A stretch of 37,496 nucleotides of DNA from assembly GCF_000181495.1 (NCBI RefSeq), contig NZ_ABCF01000025.1, positions 1-37,496 on the forward strand, written 5' to 3'. The DNA comes from Bacillus sp. SG-1. GTDB taxonomy: Bacteria; Bacillota; Bacilli; Bacillales; Bacillaceae_B. Every line of letters starts with the position of its first letter. Within the stretch, counting starts at the first letter, position 1. This document shows positions 7,384-15,730 of this stretch, in pieces. The translations under genes were made by a program, and so were the position numbers. The notes beneath the pieces were generated by a model. That model worked only from the letters and a program-made list of their open reading frames with translations, had not been told where the DNA came from and ran no database searches.

Positions 7384-8082
7384 ATGGATGCTGCAGAGTT
7401 GTTATTGAGAGTGGGGATTACCTTTTCTGGTCTTTTTATAGTGGCAAGGATTTCCGGCAGAAAGGAAATCAGCCAGATGACTTACTTTAATCTCATTTCT
7501 GCTATTGCCTTGGGTTCGATTGGCGGGGCGATCGTTTCTTCAGCCAATTTTTCTATAAGAAACGCTCTGCTGGCATTGGGCAGCTGGCTGATACTGACAC
7601 TCTTATTTGGATACATGGATATTAAGTCAAAGAGTGCACGAAAAATTATTGAAGGTGAACCCATCATTGTCATCAAACAGGGTAAAATTATGGAAAAGTC
7701 CCTTAAGAGAACCCAATTAGATGTGGATGCGTTGCTTGTCAAGCTGCGGGAAAAAAGCATTTTTTCAGTCAGCGATGTAGACTTTTCTATATTTGAAACG
7801 GATGGAAAATTGTCTGTTCTCAAAAAACAGGCTCAACAGTCACTTACAAAAAAAGATATGAACATTCCTTTCAAAACAAAAATCTTCCCGCTTACCACGG
7901 AAGTTATCGCAAACGGAACAGTAATTGAAAATAACCTGAAAAAGTTGAATCTCCAGGAAGAATGGCTGCAGCAGCAGTTAAGACAAAATGGAATTGGTTC
8001 TGTTTCTGAAGTTTTTTACGCGGAAGTCAAACAAGACGGCACTTTGTACATAGACACCCGCAATGACAATATGACACATTAA
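7384..8082 (+). CDS. DUF421 (YetF/YrbG-like) membrane protein
   Basis: A 232-residue protein with N-terminal membrane segments (residues about 5-65) and a soluble C-terminal half. It shows the DUF421 hallmarks GRKEISQMTYFNLISAIALG, GEPIIVIKQGKI and SVSDVDFSIFETDGKLSVL. ATG at 7384 is used since AAGGAGG lies 11 bases upstream; the upstream in-frame Met at 7351 has none. Spore-germination-related paralogues exist in Bacillus, but the role is not established here. Confidence 0.88.
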   Translation: MDAAELLLRVGITFSGLFIVARISGRKEISQMTYFNLISAIALGSIGGAIVSSANFSIRNALLALGSWLILTLLFGYMDIKSKSARKIIEGEPIIVIKQGKIMEKSLKRTQLDVDALLVKLREKSIFSVSDVDFSIFETDGKLSVLKKQAQQSLTKKDMNIPFKTKIFPLTTEVIANGTVIENNLKKLNLQEEWLQQQLRQNGIGSVSEVFYAEVKQDGTLYIDTRNDNMTH

Positions 8083-8137
8083 CGTCCAATCGCTTGTCTC
8101 ATCTCTTGAATAAACTGTATCAGGAGGTGAGTTTTTC

Positions 8138-8581
8138 ATGAGGAATTTCTTTCAACGCTTAAAAGATTTCTTCAAATTCCGCAATAACTGTCCAGAGCTT
8201 CCGGCTGAAACAGAAGAGGGGGAGTGCGAAAGAGTAAGAGAGCGTTTGGCTTACTCCATCCAGTATGATCCCCATTCAAAGATCCTTTTTCAATATATAA
8301 AAAAATCTGTCTCCTTAAATGAAGCAATTAAAATGTCCGAAAGACTTGCTCCGGGATGGAGGATGGCAACGCCCGGGGAGCTCTTAAATTTGAGCGGACT
8401 TTTTGCGCATGCTGATGAGAAATCTTTCAATCAATGTCCATTGGTGGTTTGGAGCCTTATTAATGAAGGGCAGAGAATAGCGGTGCTGAACCCGGATTCC
8501 GAAAACTTTTTGACGCTGATTGAAACAGATGTTACATGTAAAGCAGAAGTCGTTTTTGTTTTTGATCGCAGCGGTCTGTAA
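8138..8581 (+). CDS. unrecognised protein with a DUF1566-like segment
   Basis: A 147-residue cytoplasmic-looking protein. The segment APGWRMATPGELLNLSGL resembles the GWRLPTxxELxxL signature of DUF1566/Lcl domains, which are otherwise found in surface proteins. The N-terminus is charged and without a signal peptide. AGGAGGTGAG precedes the ATG. It lies directly after the DUF421 gene with 55 bases between, so the pair may be cotranscribed. No function is proposed. Confidence 0.75.
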   Translation: MRNFFQRLKDFFKFRNNCPELPAETEEGECERVRERLAYSIQYDPHSKILFQYIKKSVSLNEAIKMSERLAPGWRMATPGELLNLSGLFAHADEKSFNQCPLVVWSLINEGQRIAVLNPDSENFLTLIETDVTCKAEVVFVFDRSGL

Positions 8582-8620
8582 GGTAATGAGCAGCCGGTTG
8601 TTCATTACCTTCATTTATTC
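8580..8620 (+). terminator. terminator-like hairpin
   Basis: AAGGTAATGA (8580-8589) pairs perfectly with TCATTACCTT (8602-8611). The following TCATTTATTC is only moderately T-rich. Confidence 0.6.
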
Positions 8621-8766
8621 TCCGGACGTTTACATAGGTTCACAATCACTAGATCAATAGACAATAATTGTCAGGCAAAAGGCAAGCGGGATTTCTGCTT
8701 TTGCTTTATACTAAGTAAATGACATTATTGTTATTTTAGAAAAATAATGGTTTGGAGTTATAGAAG

Positions 8767-9669
8767 ATGAACTTAATATTAATAGTTTTACCGGTTTTTA
8801 TTATTCTCTCGGTCGGCTTTATTGGGCAAAGAGTCCTTAATTTAGATATCAAATCAATATCGACTGCTGCGCTATATTTAATGCTGCCTTTTTTGGCATT
8901 CCAGACGTTCTATGAAAACGAATTAAGTATTAATTACTTATATATTATTCTATTTTGTGTTCTGCTTCTATTTGGACTGGTGTTAATTTCCATCGTGGCG
9001 GGAAGATTTACAAACCTTCCGCAAACAAAAACGTCAGCTTTCGTGCTGGCAGGAGCATTTATGAACAGCGGCAATTACGGGGTTCCGGTCATTCTGTTTG
9101 CCTTTGGTGAAACAGGATTTCAGTATGCGGTCATCATGATGGTCATTCAATCGCTTTTAATGAATACGGTTGGACTTTATTTCGCCGCCAAAGGAAGCAA
9201 GAAAGGAGGGACCTTCAAGGACTCCTTGATCAAGATCATCAAGATGCCTGTTTTATACGGTTCTGTTGCCGGGCTTTTGTTCCAGGTCGGTTCTGTTCCG
9301 CTGCCTGACTTCTTGTATAACGGGATAAATCTTATTGCTTCCGCCACCATCCCGACCATTATGCTTGTATTGGGGATGCAGTTAGCGAATATTTCTAAAA
9401 AGAATGTTCAAATGAAAGAGTTGTCTGCTGTCCTTGTGATGAGGTTTGTCGCTTCGCCGCTTATCGCATATGGTATAACGGTTCTATTGTCATTAGACAT
9501 TCTATTATCAAGTGTGCTGATTGTACTGGCCGCCATGCCGACAGCAGCCAATACCACCATGTTCGCCGTGCAGTTCGATACAGAGCCGGATCTGGTTTCG
9601 TTCAGCACATTGGTAACGACATCCGTCAGCATTGTTTCTGTACCGTTTATGCTCATGCTGTTATCGTAA
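8767..9669 (+). CDS. AEC (auxin efflux carrier) family transporter
   Basis: A 300-residue membrane protein with about ten hydrophobic segments. The family signature FMNSGNYGVPVILFAFG and the C-terminal APTAANTTMFAV-like motif (LAAMPTAANTTMFAVQF) are present. AEC members export organic acids, malate or auxin-like compounds in bacteria; the substrate cannot be told. TGGAGTT serves as ribosome binding site. Monocistronic, ending in a clear terminator. Confidence 0.9.
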   Translation: MNLILIVLPVFIILSVGFIGQRVLNLDIKSISTAALYLMLPFLAFQTFYENELSINYLYIILFCVLLLFGLVLISIVAGRFTNLPQTKTSAFVLAGAFMNSGNYGVPVILFAFGETGFQYAVIMMVIQSLLMNTVGLYFAAKGSKKGGTFKDSLIKIIKMPVLYGSVAGLLFQVGSVPLPDFLYNGINLIASATIPTIMLVLGMQLANISKKNVQMKELSAVLVMRFVASPLIAYGITVLLSLDILLSSVLIVLAAMPTAANTTMFAVQFDTEPDLVSFSTLVTTSVSIVSVPFMLMLLS

Positions 9670-9693
9670 AGCAGAGCCATCATAAAACAGGTA

Positions 9694-9731
9694 AGCCTGC
9701 ATCCCACGAGAAGGATACAGGCTCTTTTTTT
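9694..9731 (+). terminator. rho-independent terminator of the AEC gene
   Basis: AGCCTGCATCC pairs with GGATACAGGCT (one mismatch) across loop CACGAGAA, followed by CTTTTTTT. Confidence 0.85.
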
Positions 9732-9879
9732 ACAGATTATTAGGTAGGCAAGGTGATTTCCGAGTCACAAGCGGGTCCAGGGCTGGTTACCTGGGAGCTG
9801 GAAATGAAAATCCCAAAAACCCCGCATGGCCCAAACGCTGCAATCAAAACACAAACCAACAAACTATACGAATAGTGTT

Positions 9880-10410
9880 TTACCCAATTCTCAAAACTTG
9901 CAATACCGGCATGCTGTAACTTGCATTTTCGGGTATATCAGCCATAAGCGTGACTTCATCACCTTCGAGCAGTGAAAAGAGGACGGATGCACTCAAGGAT
10001 TGCTTTTGTCCGGCAGCAGATGCTGTGGTGAGGGAAGAGCGAATGTCAATCGAATCATTTACAAGCAGATAGAAGTTAGAGGACTCAGGATTCGCTGCAC
10101 CAGCAGCTTCCAGGTTGACTTTATAACTGATTTGATACGTGCCGGCTTCCAATACTTTCAGCCCATTGTTGTCCATCTCCGTATTGGTTAAAGGTCCCGG
10201 AACATTTAAAGGTACTATGCCCGGTCCTCTTCTGGTTCCTTGAAAATATCCGTATCCATGGGTGACCGCCAGAACACCCGGGGTCCCTGGATCACCTTTT
10301 GGTCCACGAGGCCCCGGTCTCCCAACAGGACCTCTTGGCCCTCTTTCGCAGCACCCGCAAGAGGAACAATTTCCGCTCAATGCTTTTAACTGAGAATAGT
10401 AGAATTCCAT
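9880..10410 (-). CDS. collagen-like protein with BclA-like C-terminal domain (probable exosporium/spore surface)
   Basis: The 176-residue protein has a short N-terminal part with a Cys cluster (CSSCGCC), seven collagen Gly-X-Y triplets starting GPRGPVGRPGPRG at about residue 24, and a C-terminal beta-rich domain of about 125 residues that resembles the TNF/C1q-like trimerisation domain of BclA (GLKVLEAGTYQISYKVNLE). AAGGAGC precedes the ATG. It begins 32 bases after the PKD-like gene on the same strand, so the two form an operon. BclA-type proteins make the hairy nap of the exosporium. There is no secretion signal, as expected for proteins made in the mother cell. Location is inferred. Confidence 0.88.
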   Translation of the reverse strand: MEFYYSQLKALSGNCSSCGCCERGPRGPVGRPGPRGPKGDPGTPGVLAVTHGYGYFQGTRRGPGIVPLNVPGPLTNTEMDNNGLKVLEAGTYQISYKVNLEAAGAANPESSNFYLLVNDSIDIRSSLTTASAAGQKQSLSASVLFSLLEGDEVTLMADIPENASYSMPVLQVLRIG

Positions 10411-10442
10411 TTTTTTAAGCTCCTTTCAAAGTAATTATCCTT

Positions 10443-12488
10443 TTACTGACGGATATTAATCGGAATATCGAGAAGGGTGCCGCCGAGGGAGGATTGGACG
10501 GAAATTGAACGACTGTTATCCGGTGTAATGGAAGAGCCTTCAACCCTGAACTCCCATTCTCCAAGATTATCGGCTATTGCTTCCGCGAGAACGGGACCGT
10601 TTAAGTCATCTCCAAGGTAAATCGTAACGGTCACACCATTTGTCGCTGTGGTGGTCCCGCTGATCCGCCATTCTGCGTCCCTAGTCCGGAACTCTGCCCG
10701 TGTGATCGCCAGTACATCCTCTGCAGCTGATATTTCCACAGTATCGCTGGAGCTTCCGCCTGGACCGACAACGGTTAATTCAAAGACTAATGTTGCCTGT
10801 TGGTTCGGGAAGGTAAAAGTCGAAACCGGTGAATCCGGATTGGTTAAAGTAACAGGCGGGCCGGAAACCTGTGACCAGTTATAATCCGATATTACTCCAG
10901 TTGAACGGCTCCGTAGTGTGACCTCGCTGCCAGGGGATAGCAGCTGATCCGGGCCTGCATCTGCCACTGGTGCCGGAACAGTTTCTCTTATTGTAATGGT
11001 GACCGTATCTGTAGATGTGCCACCTTCCGGCCCCGTCACTGTCAATTCGAACTCCAATAAAGTATCGAGAGAGGGAGCTGCAAAAGTAGGCTGATCCGTT
11101 TCAGAGCCGTTCAATACAACTGGCTCACCACCGATTTGTACCCAGTTGTAAGACTCGATTGCACCGGTTGATCCAGTACCATCGAGCGTAACATTGCTTC
11201 CCCACAAAACAGTCTGGTCGGTACCTGCAATCGCTGTGACCGGGAGTGGATCCGTATTTCCTCCTGTAATGACAACCGAAACCTCAGTAACTCCACCAGA
11301 AGAGGATTGGACGGTAATGCTGCCAGGTACAATGTTGAGGCCGGTTAGTATGAGAGTTCCTTCTGGAGGGATTGTAAAAATACCATTGCCGAAATCTTCG
11401 AGAGTAAGTTCTGGATTGCCTGCTTCATCGCTTGAGCTTGCAATTACTGTCAACGTGGAAGCATCTGTATCATAAATGGCTTCAGCCCATACAAAATCTA
11501 CAGGTGCAGCTGTTTTTACAGTAGGCGGGACGTCCGAGACATTTGTCACAGTGACTGTGTCCAGCGGTGTGGTCCCTACATATTCTGTTCTGGCAAAATA
11601 AACACCATTTCCGCCGATAAGCCCGGCAGGAGTTACTCCATCTCCTGAAACCTGAATGTCCTGCGGTGTGGTCTCAGATTTAACAAAGACATCAATAAAA
11701 CCTGTTCCTTCTTCTGTTCGAGTGAAGTTGGCTCTTTCTATATCCAGTCCTGAAACGGTTGATAGTTTACCAGCGAGGGTAAAAAGCATTGTTTCTATAG
11801 TATTATCCGGATTGAAGCCTGGGGTGACAGAAGCATCAGGAGAGCCTATACCGATTCCCGGGCCTTGAATCCTGAAAATATTCTGCGGCGCTCCCGTTTC
11901 GTCTATAAATAGGCTTCCGGTAATCTGGTGGGGGATGGCCGGATCTCCAATATACCCTTCCGGCGCAGCAGGAGCCACAGTTGGATCCCACTGTAAAAAC
12001 GGGTGGACCCGGCTTTCCAATGCTGATTCGAAATCCTGCACCTCACCTATATCTTCTGAAAACCTGATTTCTCCCACTTCCGGTTCATCGTCATCAGCTA
12101 CTTCCGCTATAAACGTGTCCGTTCCATAAGGGTGGGTAACAACGTATTCTTCATTTGCACGAAGACCGGACACCCTGATGCGGACACGGCCAAACACCAA
12201 CTGATCACCCTCTCTTGGTATTTCTTCAGCGAAAGCCGCTTCCAATGCCAAAACCAGCAGGGCCCTTTCTCCTGTTCCTGTCGTCATTTCTGCTTCGGCA
12301 AGCATATAAAATGCTTCGGAAGGGAAATTGTCCGGGAAGGAAACAGGGCTATTAGGATCCGGAAGGTCTTGAGGCGTCACAATGGAAAGCGGATCAAATG
12401 CGTTTGCATTCATGGCAAGCTTCAAGCCATTTTCATCTTTATACCACATCGGAAAACCATTAGCGGGATCTATTGGACCTACAATCAT
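10443..12488 (-). CDS. PKD-like repeat protein, probable spore surface protein
   Basis: A 681-residue acidic protein without a signal peptide or membrane anchor. Residues about 425-590 are two PKD/REJ-type immunoglobulin-like repeats (AIAGTDQTVLWGSNVTL and ADAGPDQLLSPGSEVTL, each followed by a WSQVSGPPVTL-like strand). The C-terminal 80 residues look like another beta-sandwich. The N-terminal 400 residues are not recognised; they begin by describing a strand-rich domain with GRVRIRVSGL. AAGGAGG precedes the ATG. It is divergent from mnxA with 287 bases between, and shares an operon with the collagen-like gene. Adjacency to mnx suggests a spore-surface role near the oxidase; that is inference. 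Confidence 0.82.
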   Translation of the reverse strand: MIVGPIDPANGFPMWYKDENGLKLAMNANAFDPLSIVTPQDLPDPNSPVSFPDNFPSEAFYMLAEAEMTTGTGERALLVLALEAAFAEEIPREGDQLVFGRVRIRVSGLRANEEYVVTHPYGTDTFIAEVADDDEPEVGEIRFSEDIGEVQDFESALESRVHPFLQWDPTVAPAAPEGYIGDPAIPHQITGSLFIDETGAPQNIFRIQGPGIGIGSPDASVTPGFNPDNTIETMLFTLAGKLSTVSGLDIERANFTRTEEGTGFIDVFVKSETTPQDIQVSGDGVTPAGLIGGNGVYFARTEYVGTTPLDTVTVTNVSDVPPTVKTAAPVDFVWAEAIYDTDASTLTVIASSSDEAGNPELTLEDFGNGIFTIPPEGTLILTGLNIVPGSITVQSSSGGVTEVSVVITGGNTDPLPVTAIAGTDQTVLWGSNVTLDGTGSTGAIESYNWVQIGGEPVVLNGSETDQPTFAAPSLDTLLEFELTVTGPEGGTSTDTVTITIRETVPAPVADAGPDQLLSPGSEVTLRSRSTGVISDYNWSQVSGPPVTLTNPDSPVSTFTFPNQQATLVFELTVVGPGGSSSDTVEISAAEDVLAITRAEFRTRDAEWRISGTTTATNGVTVTIYLGDDLNGPVLAEAIADNLGEWEFRVEGSSITPDNSRSISVQSSLGGTLLDIPINIRQ

Positions 12489-12775
12489 GTAATTACCTCC
12501 TTAATGTTCAATATTTCATACTTCTTCATAAAATCACTTCTGTAAAACCTTATAGATATCATAATGAGGAAAAGACTTTCAAATTTCTGCCAATCCCTTA
12601 CTATTCAGTAAATGTACAGGCGGTAAAAAAGGTGTATAAATCGGGCAGAAGCCTTGTCAGTTTATATATTTTTTATGAATATGTGCCTAATAGTCATGAA
12701 TTGGAAAATAGAGTAATAAAATTTGACTGAAGTGTGTTAATTTAAAATTTTTTATCTATAACAAGAACGGGGTGA
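12489..12775. promoter_or_regulatory. divergent intergenic region between PKD-like gene and mnxA
   Basis: The region must hold promoters for both directions. Literature on Bacillus sp. SG-1 reports a sigma-K-type promoter ahead of mnxA. The best match I see to CATAnnnTA on the plus strand is AATAGAGTA at 12707-12715 (one mismatch), without a convincing -35 element. No minus-strand promoter stands out. Confidence 0.4.
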
Positions 12776-13201
12776 GTGATCATTGCCGACTTCTGGTTGT
12801 TGTTCTTATTTGCACTAAATGTTCTGGTCACCGGCTGCTTGTACGTCTTTGTTCATGAGAACAAACGACTGATCGGATTTCAGCTTGGGATGAACATTTC
12901 AATTACAGCAGGGGGATTCACTGCTGTTTCAACAGGAATTCTCCTCATTATGGTCTATCCATTCTTTTATACGAGCGTTACGCTTCTGTCTGTGATTATC
13001 GGCCTGCTTACCGGGGGAGTCTTCGGTATGCTGTTTGATTATCAGACCGCTTTAACCGGTTATGTGAATGGATTGATGATGGGGTTGATGGGACCAATGG
13101 TTGGAGCTTTGATCGAAAACCAGTTGTTGTTTTTATTTTTTTTCGAATTCATCCTGCTTTTTGCTTATGTCACGGTTGTGTTTTCAGTCAGGAGGTCCTG
13201 A
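12776..13201 (+). CDS. mnxA: MnxA, membrane protein of the manganese oxidase cluster
   Basis: A 141-residue protein with about four hydrophobic segments (LFLFALNVLVTGCLYVF; AGGFTAVSTGILLIMV; TLLSVIIGLLTGGVFGML; and a C-terminal one). Position, size and membrane nature match mnxA of the SG-1 cluster. Function is unknown. The frame opens at 12776 right after an in-frame TGA, so the start must be GTG 12776 or a rarer codon (see findings). MnxB continues 14 bases after the stop, and has a similar glycine-rich segment (GLLTGGVFG versus GILIGAAFG), suggesting MnxA and MnxB are paralogues that may pair in the membrane. Confidence 0.88.
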   Translation: MIIADFWLLFLFALNVLVTGCLYVFVHENKRLIGFQLGMNISITAGGFTAVSTGILLIMVYPFFYTSVTLLSVIIGLLTGGVFGMLFDYQTALTGYVNGLMMGLMGPMVGALIENQLLFLFFFEFILLFAYVTVVFSVRRS

Positions 13202-13214
13202 AGGGGGAGGCGCG

Positions 13215-13679
13215 ATGATTCAATTAATCTATATTTCCCTCATTTCTGCAATCTTTCTTAGTATAACTGCCTGGATGAAATTCAGAAAGAAGAGATTGCT
13301 TTTCGATAACCGCTACGGCATGACCATCAGTATGTCTTCCGCTTCCATTATTTCACTCATTCTATCCATGCAATTTTCATTCGTTTCGCCTTTTCCATTT
13401 GATGTGACGCTTGGTTTAGCTGCCTTATCAGGGATTCTGATTGGAGCGGCATTCGGCTGTCTGGTTCGACTGCATGCCGTTTTAAGCGGGATTTTTTCAG
13501 GCGCAACGGGAGGACTTATGGGTGCGATGTCAGGCAGCGTCATCAAAGATCCATCCTTGTGCGGACTCCCCATGGATACCGCAAGTGTGCTTCAGTTTAA
13601 TATGCTGACGTTCACGGCTTTTGGAACAGCGATCCTTTTCGTGACAATAGGCTTGATCCTCTATTCATTGAAAGTGTAG
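13215..13679 (+). CDS. mnxB: MnxB, membrane protein of the manganese oxidase cluster
   Basis: A 154-residue protein with four or so hydrophobic segments and the loop GILIGAAFGCLVRLHAVLSG, matching MnxA's GLLTGGVFGMLFDYQTALTG pattern. ATG at 13215 is chosen since AAGGGGGAGG precedes it; an in-frame Met at 13161 lies within mnxA and adds a non-membrane tail. Short spacing to mnxA and mnxC puts it inside the operon. Role unknown. Confidence 0.87.
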   Translation: MIQLIYISLISAIFLSITAWMKFRKKRLLFDNRYGMTISMSSASIISLILSMQFSFVSPFPFDVTLGLAALSGILIGAAFGCLVRLHAVLSGIFSGATGGLMGAMSGSVIKDPSLCGLPMDTASVLQFNMLTFTAFGTAILFVTIGLILYSLKV

Positions 13680-13693
13680 AAGGGCGGGGAAAA

Positions 13694-14281
13694 ATGAAGA
13701 GAAAGATTGCTTTGGGAATATTCGTCCTTGCAGCATTGATGGCCATCTTTTTTCTCTGGCCGCGTCAAGAAAGACTTCCGCTTCTTGGGTCAGTTGAAAA
13801 TGCAGCATTAGAAAGTGTAGATGGCTCAACATTCCAACTGCATGATCAAAAAATTAAATTAGTAGTGTTTTTTTATACCCACTGTCCTGACATTTGCCCC
13901 ATGACACTCTTTGACCTGGAACAAGTCAAGAAAGAATTGGAAACAAAAAATCTTTTCAAGGAAAAAGTAAGGTTCATTTCCATCACCCTTGACCCGGAGG
14001 TCGATACTCAGGAAAGGCTGCAGGAATATGCACAGAACTTCAGCGTGGATCATGCAGGGTGGATGATGCTGCGGGGTGACACTTCGACCACAGAACAAAT
14101 AGCGAAAGACTTCAAGATGATTTACCAGAAGAACGAAAGCGGGTTCGTCACCCATAGCACAACAATGTACCTCGTGGATGCAAATAATAAAATCAGGGCT
14201 TATCACGATATGGCAGTGGGGGATAAAAAGGTGAACGTTGAAGAAGTGGTCCAACACATTGAATGGCTCGCAGCAGAATGA
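13694..14281 (+). CDS. mnxC: MnxC, Sco1-like thioredoxin-fold copper/thiol protein
   Basis: The 195-residue protein has an N-terminal membrane anchor (residues about 3-22) and an outward SCO1/SenC domain. The metal site is TDCPD-type: here CPDIC gives Cys64 and Cys68, and His154 in FVTHST completes the usual Cys-Cys-His copper site. Sco proteins deliver copper to or reduce thiols of copper enzymes, so MnxC is a good candidate for metallating MnxG. GGGCGGGG lies before the ATG. Length is normal for the family. Known from SG-1 as MnxC. Confidence 0.92.
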   Translation: MKRKIALGIFVLAALMAIFFLWPRQERLPLLGSVENAALESVDGSTFQLHDQKIKLVVFFYTHCPDICPMTLFDLEQVKKELETKNLFKEKVRFISITLDPEVDTQERLQEYAQNFSVDHAGWMMLRGDTSTTEQIAKDFKMIYQKNESGFVTHSTTMYLVDANNKIRAYHDMAVGDKKVNVEEVVQHIEWLAAE

Positions 14282-14298
14282 CGAAAAGGAGGGGATTC

Positions 14299-15066
14299 AT
14301 GAAACCCCAGGTAAAAAGAGATGAATATATCGAAAAACTTCTGAAAATGAGAGAAAATGAAGTCCATCAAATGGATGCCATCAATCAAAGAAGCCTCCTG
14401 AAAGGGGAGGGACTCACATCCCCGACCAGCGCTGTTTCAACAGAAGAAACAAGAATCCTGATGGAATACATGGATCAAAAGAATCTGTTCAATCTAGGTT
14501 CAACGAATGAGAAACGGCGGAAAGTGCTGACCTTGAAGAAATTTTTTAAAAAGAAACGAAATCAGCAGGTTGAAGTGTATTCTAATTCAGGGAATGCAGT
14601 CATGTACACAGAAGGAAAAGTGGCGGCCATTGGACGAAATTTCGTTATGTTGTCCAACTTGAAAGACCGTTTCTGGATTCCCTATGATGCTATCCAATCT
14701 GCCAACATCCCCTTCGGAATTCCCAATTATTCCAATACACATCAGCATTATATTTATGATAACGACCTCAGAACGAAGCTGCTCCAACAATTTGGAGAGA
14801 CTGTTTCCAGGAAAGAAGAGCTGTTTCAACAGTTCTGCGAAGATTCCTTGGAGTCCAATCTCCATACATGGAAAGGGTCGAGGGTGGAAGTAAAGACTGC
14901 CGAAGGAGACGAATATACCGGTAAGATCCTAGAAGCAAATGACCATAAGCTCCATATCAAACAGTCGAATCGAATTAAGCACATTGATTTATCGACTGTT
15001 TCATATATTCGAACACTGAGACTTTTACATCTTGCAAAAAGATTACTAAAACGTTCTCGTGAATGA
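14299..15066 (+). CDS. mnxD: MnxD, manganese oxidase cluster protein with two beta-barrel-like segments
   Basis: A 255-residue, basic, soluble protein. Two similar strand-rich segments are visible: QVEVYSNSGNAVMYTEGKVA, continuing into GRNFVMLS, about residues 86-125, and SRVEVKTAEGDEYTGKILEA, continuing into NDHKLHI, about residues 193-235. The pattern V-V-G-K-I-x(8)-L-x-I resembles small Sm-like barrels. ATG at 14299 has AAAAGGAGGGG just ahead; the longer frame from 14263 overlaps mnxC and lacks such a site. No enzyme motif is visible. The gene is within the mnx operon; the role is unknown. Confidence 0.86.
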   Translation: MKPQVKRDEYIEKLLKMRENEVHQMDAINQRSLLKGEGLTSPTSAVSTEETRILMEYMDQKNLFNLGSTNEKRRKVLTLKKFFKKKRNQQVEVYSNSGNAVMYTEGKVAAIGRNFVMLSNLKDRFWIPYDAIQSANIPFGIPNYSNTHQHYIYDNDLRTKLLQQFGETVSRKEELFQQFCEDSLESNLHTWKGSRVEVKTAEGDEYTGKILEANDHKLHIKQSNRIKHIDLSTVSYIRTLRLLHLAKRLLKRSRE

Positions 15067-15080
15067 TAAGGGGGAAAACT

Positions 15081-15383
15081 ATGAAGACGAATAACAGACT
15101 GCCGGAAGACCGCCTGCTCCTGGAACTTATGGATTTAATGGGGAGGGAAATCCTGGTCATCACTGAAGCCCCCCAGCTGAACCTGCTTGGCCAGACCTTC
15201 AGGCCGATATTTTGCGGCACCCTTGCTGAGGTGGGCCGGGGGCATATTACACTGGATCCGGTCATTTTCAAAATAGTCAATGCACCATTTTATGAATTTC
15301 CGATGCCGATATCCATACCACTGGAAAAAATCGTATCGTTTACGACGGAAATCCCTTGTGACACCGTATTCCCATTAACGTAA
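15081..15383 (+). CDS. mnxE: MnxE, small subunit of the manganese oxidase complex
   Basis: A 100-residue protein. Established work on SG-1 shows that MnxE and MnxF co-purify with MnxG as a complex of about MnxE3F3G. The sequence has a strand-rich core EILVITEAPQLNLLGQTFRP, then GTLAEVGRGHITLDPVIFKI. His/Cys are few (one Cys in FCGTL, one in IPCDT), and one His in GHITLDP could be a ligand. ATG at 15081 is chosen for AAGGGGGAA upstream; the frame could begin at 15063 but overlaps mnxD. Spacing to mnxF is 17 bases. Confidence 0.92.
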   Translation: MKTNNRLPEDRLLLELMDLMGREILVITEAPQLNLLGQTFRPIFCGTLAEVGRGHITLDPVIFKIVNAPFYEFPMPISIPLEKIVSFTTEIPCDTVFPLT

Positions 15384-15400
15384 AAGGAGGACACTCAGCT

Positions 15401-15700
15401 ATGGCAATCAGTGATCAGGAAAGAGATTCGTTTCAGTCAATTAATGACATTCATGATGAGGGACTTGTTGATTTGTTCAGGGTGAACAAAGGAAGAAGGG
15501 TGTTCATGCTGATGCCCAACTACCCTTTCATATTCATAGGGAAAATTTTAGACGTCATAGATGATATGGTTCTGCTCGACGTGGAAACCTCTCAATTTCC
15601 TGCGTTGGAAAAAGTTAAATGGCATATTCATATTCATAATATTGAAGTCTTTTATATAGAAAAAAGTACTGGTCCCCGAATTCCGAGATTAAAAGATTAG
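15401..15700 (+). CDS. mnxF: MnxF, small subunit of the manganese oxidase complex
   Basis: The 99-residue protein is the partner of MnxE in the MnxEF subcomplex of MnxG. It shares the same short beta pattern: GRRVFMLMPNYPFIFIGKIL followed by DDMVLLDVETSQ. A His-rich strand WHIHIHNIEVFYI (residues about 71-83) gives three alternate His that could bind copper, in line with reports that MnxEF binds Cu. AAAGGAGG precedes the ATG. mnxG starts 30 bases after the stop. Confidence 0.92.
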   Translation: MAISDQERDSFQSINDIHDEGLVDLFRVNKGRRVFMLMPNYPFIFIGKILDVIDDMVLLDVETSQFPALEKVKWHIHIHNIEVFYIEKSTGPRIPRLKD

Positions 15701-15730
15701 CACCTGAGAGAAGAGAAAGGAGACCACTTC

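Noticed and set aside
7167-7490. Plus-strand frame of 107 codons
   Set aside because: It spans the tandem array and overlaps the DUF421 start; no ribosome site.
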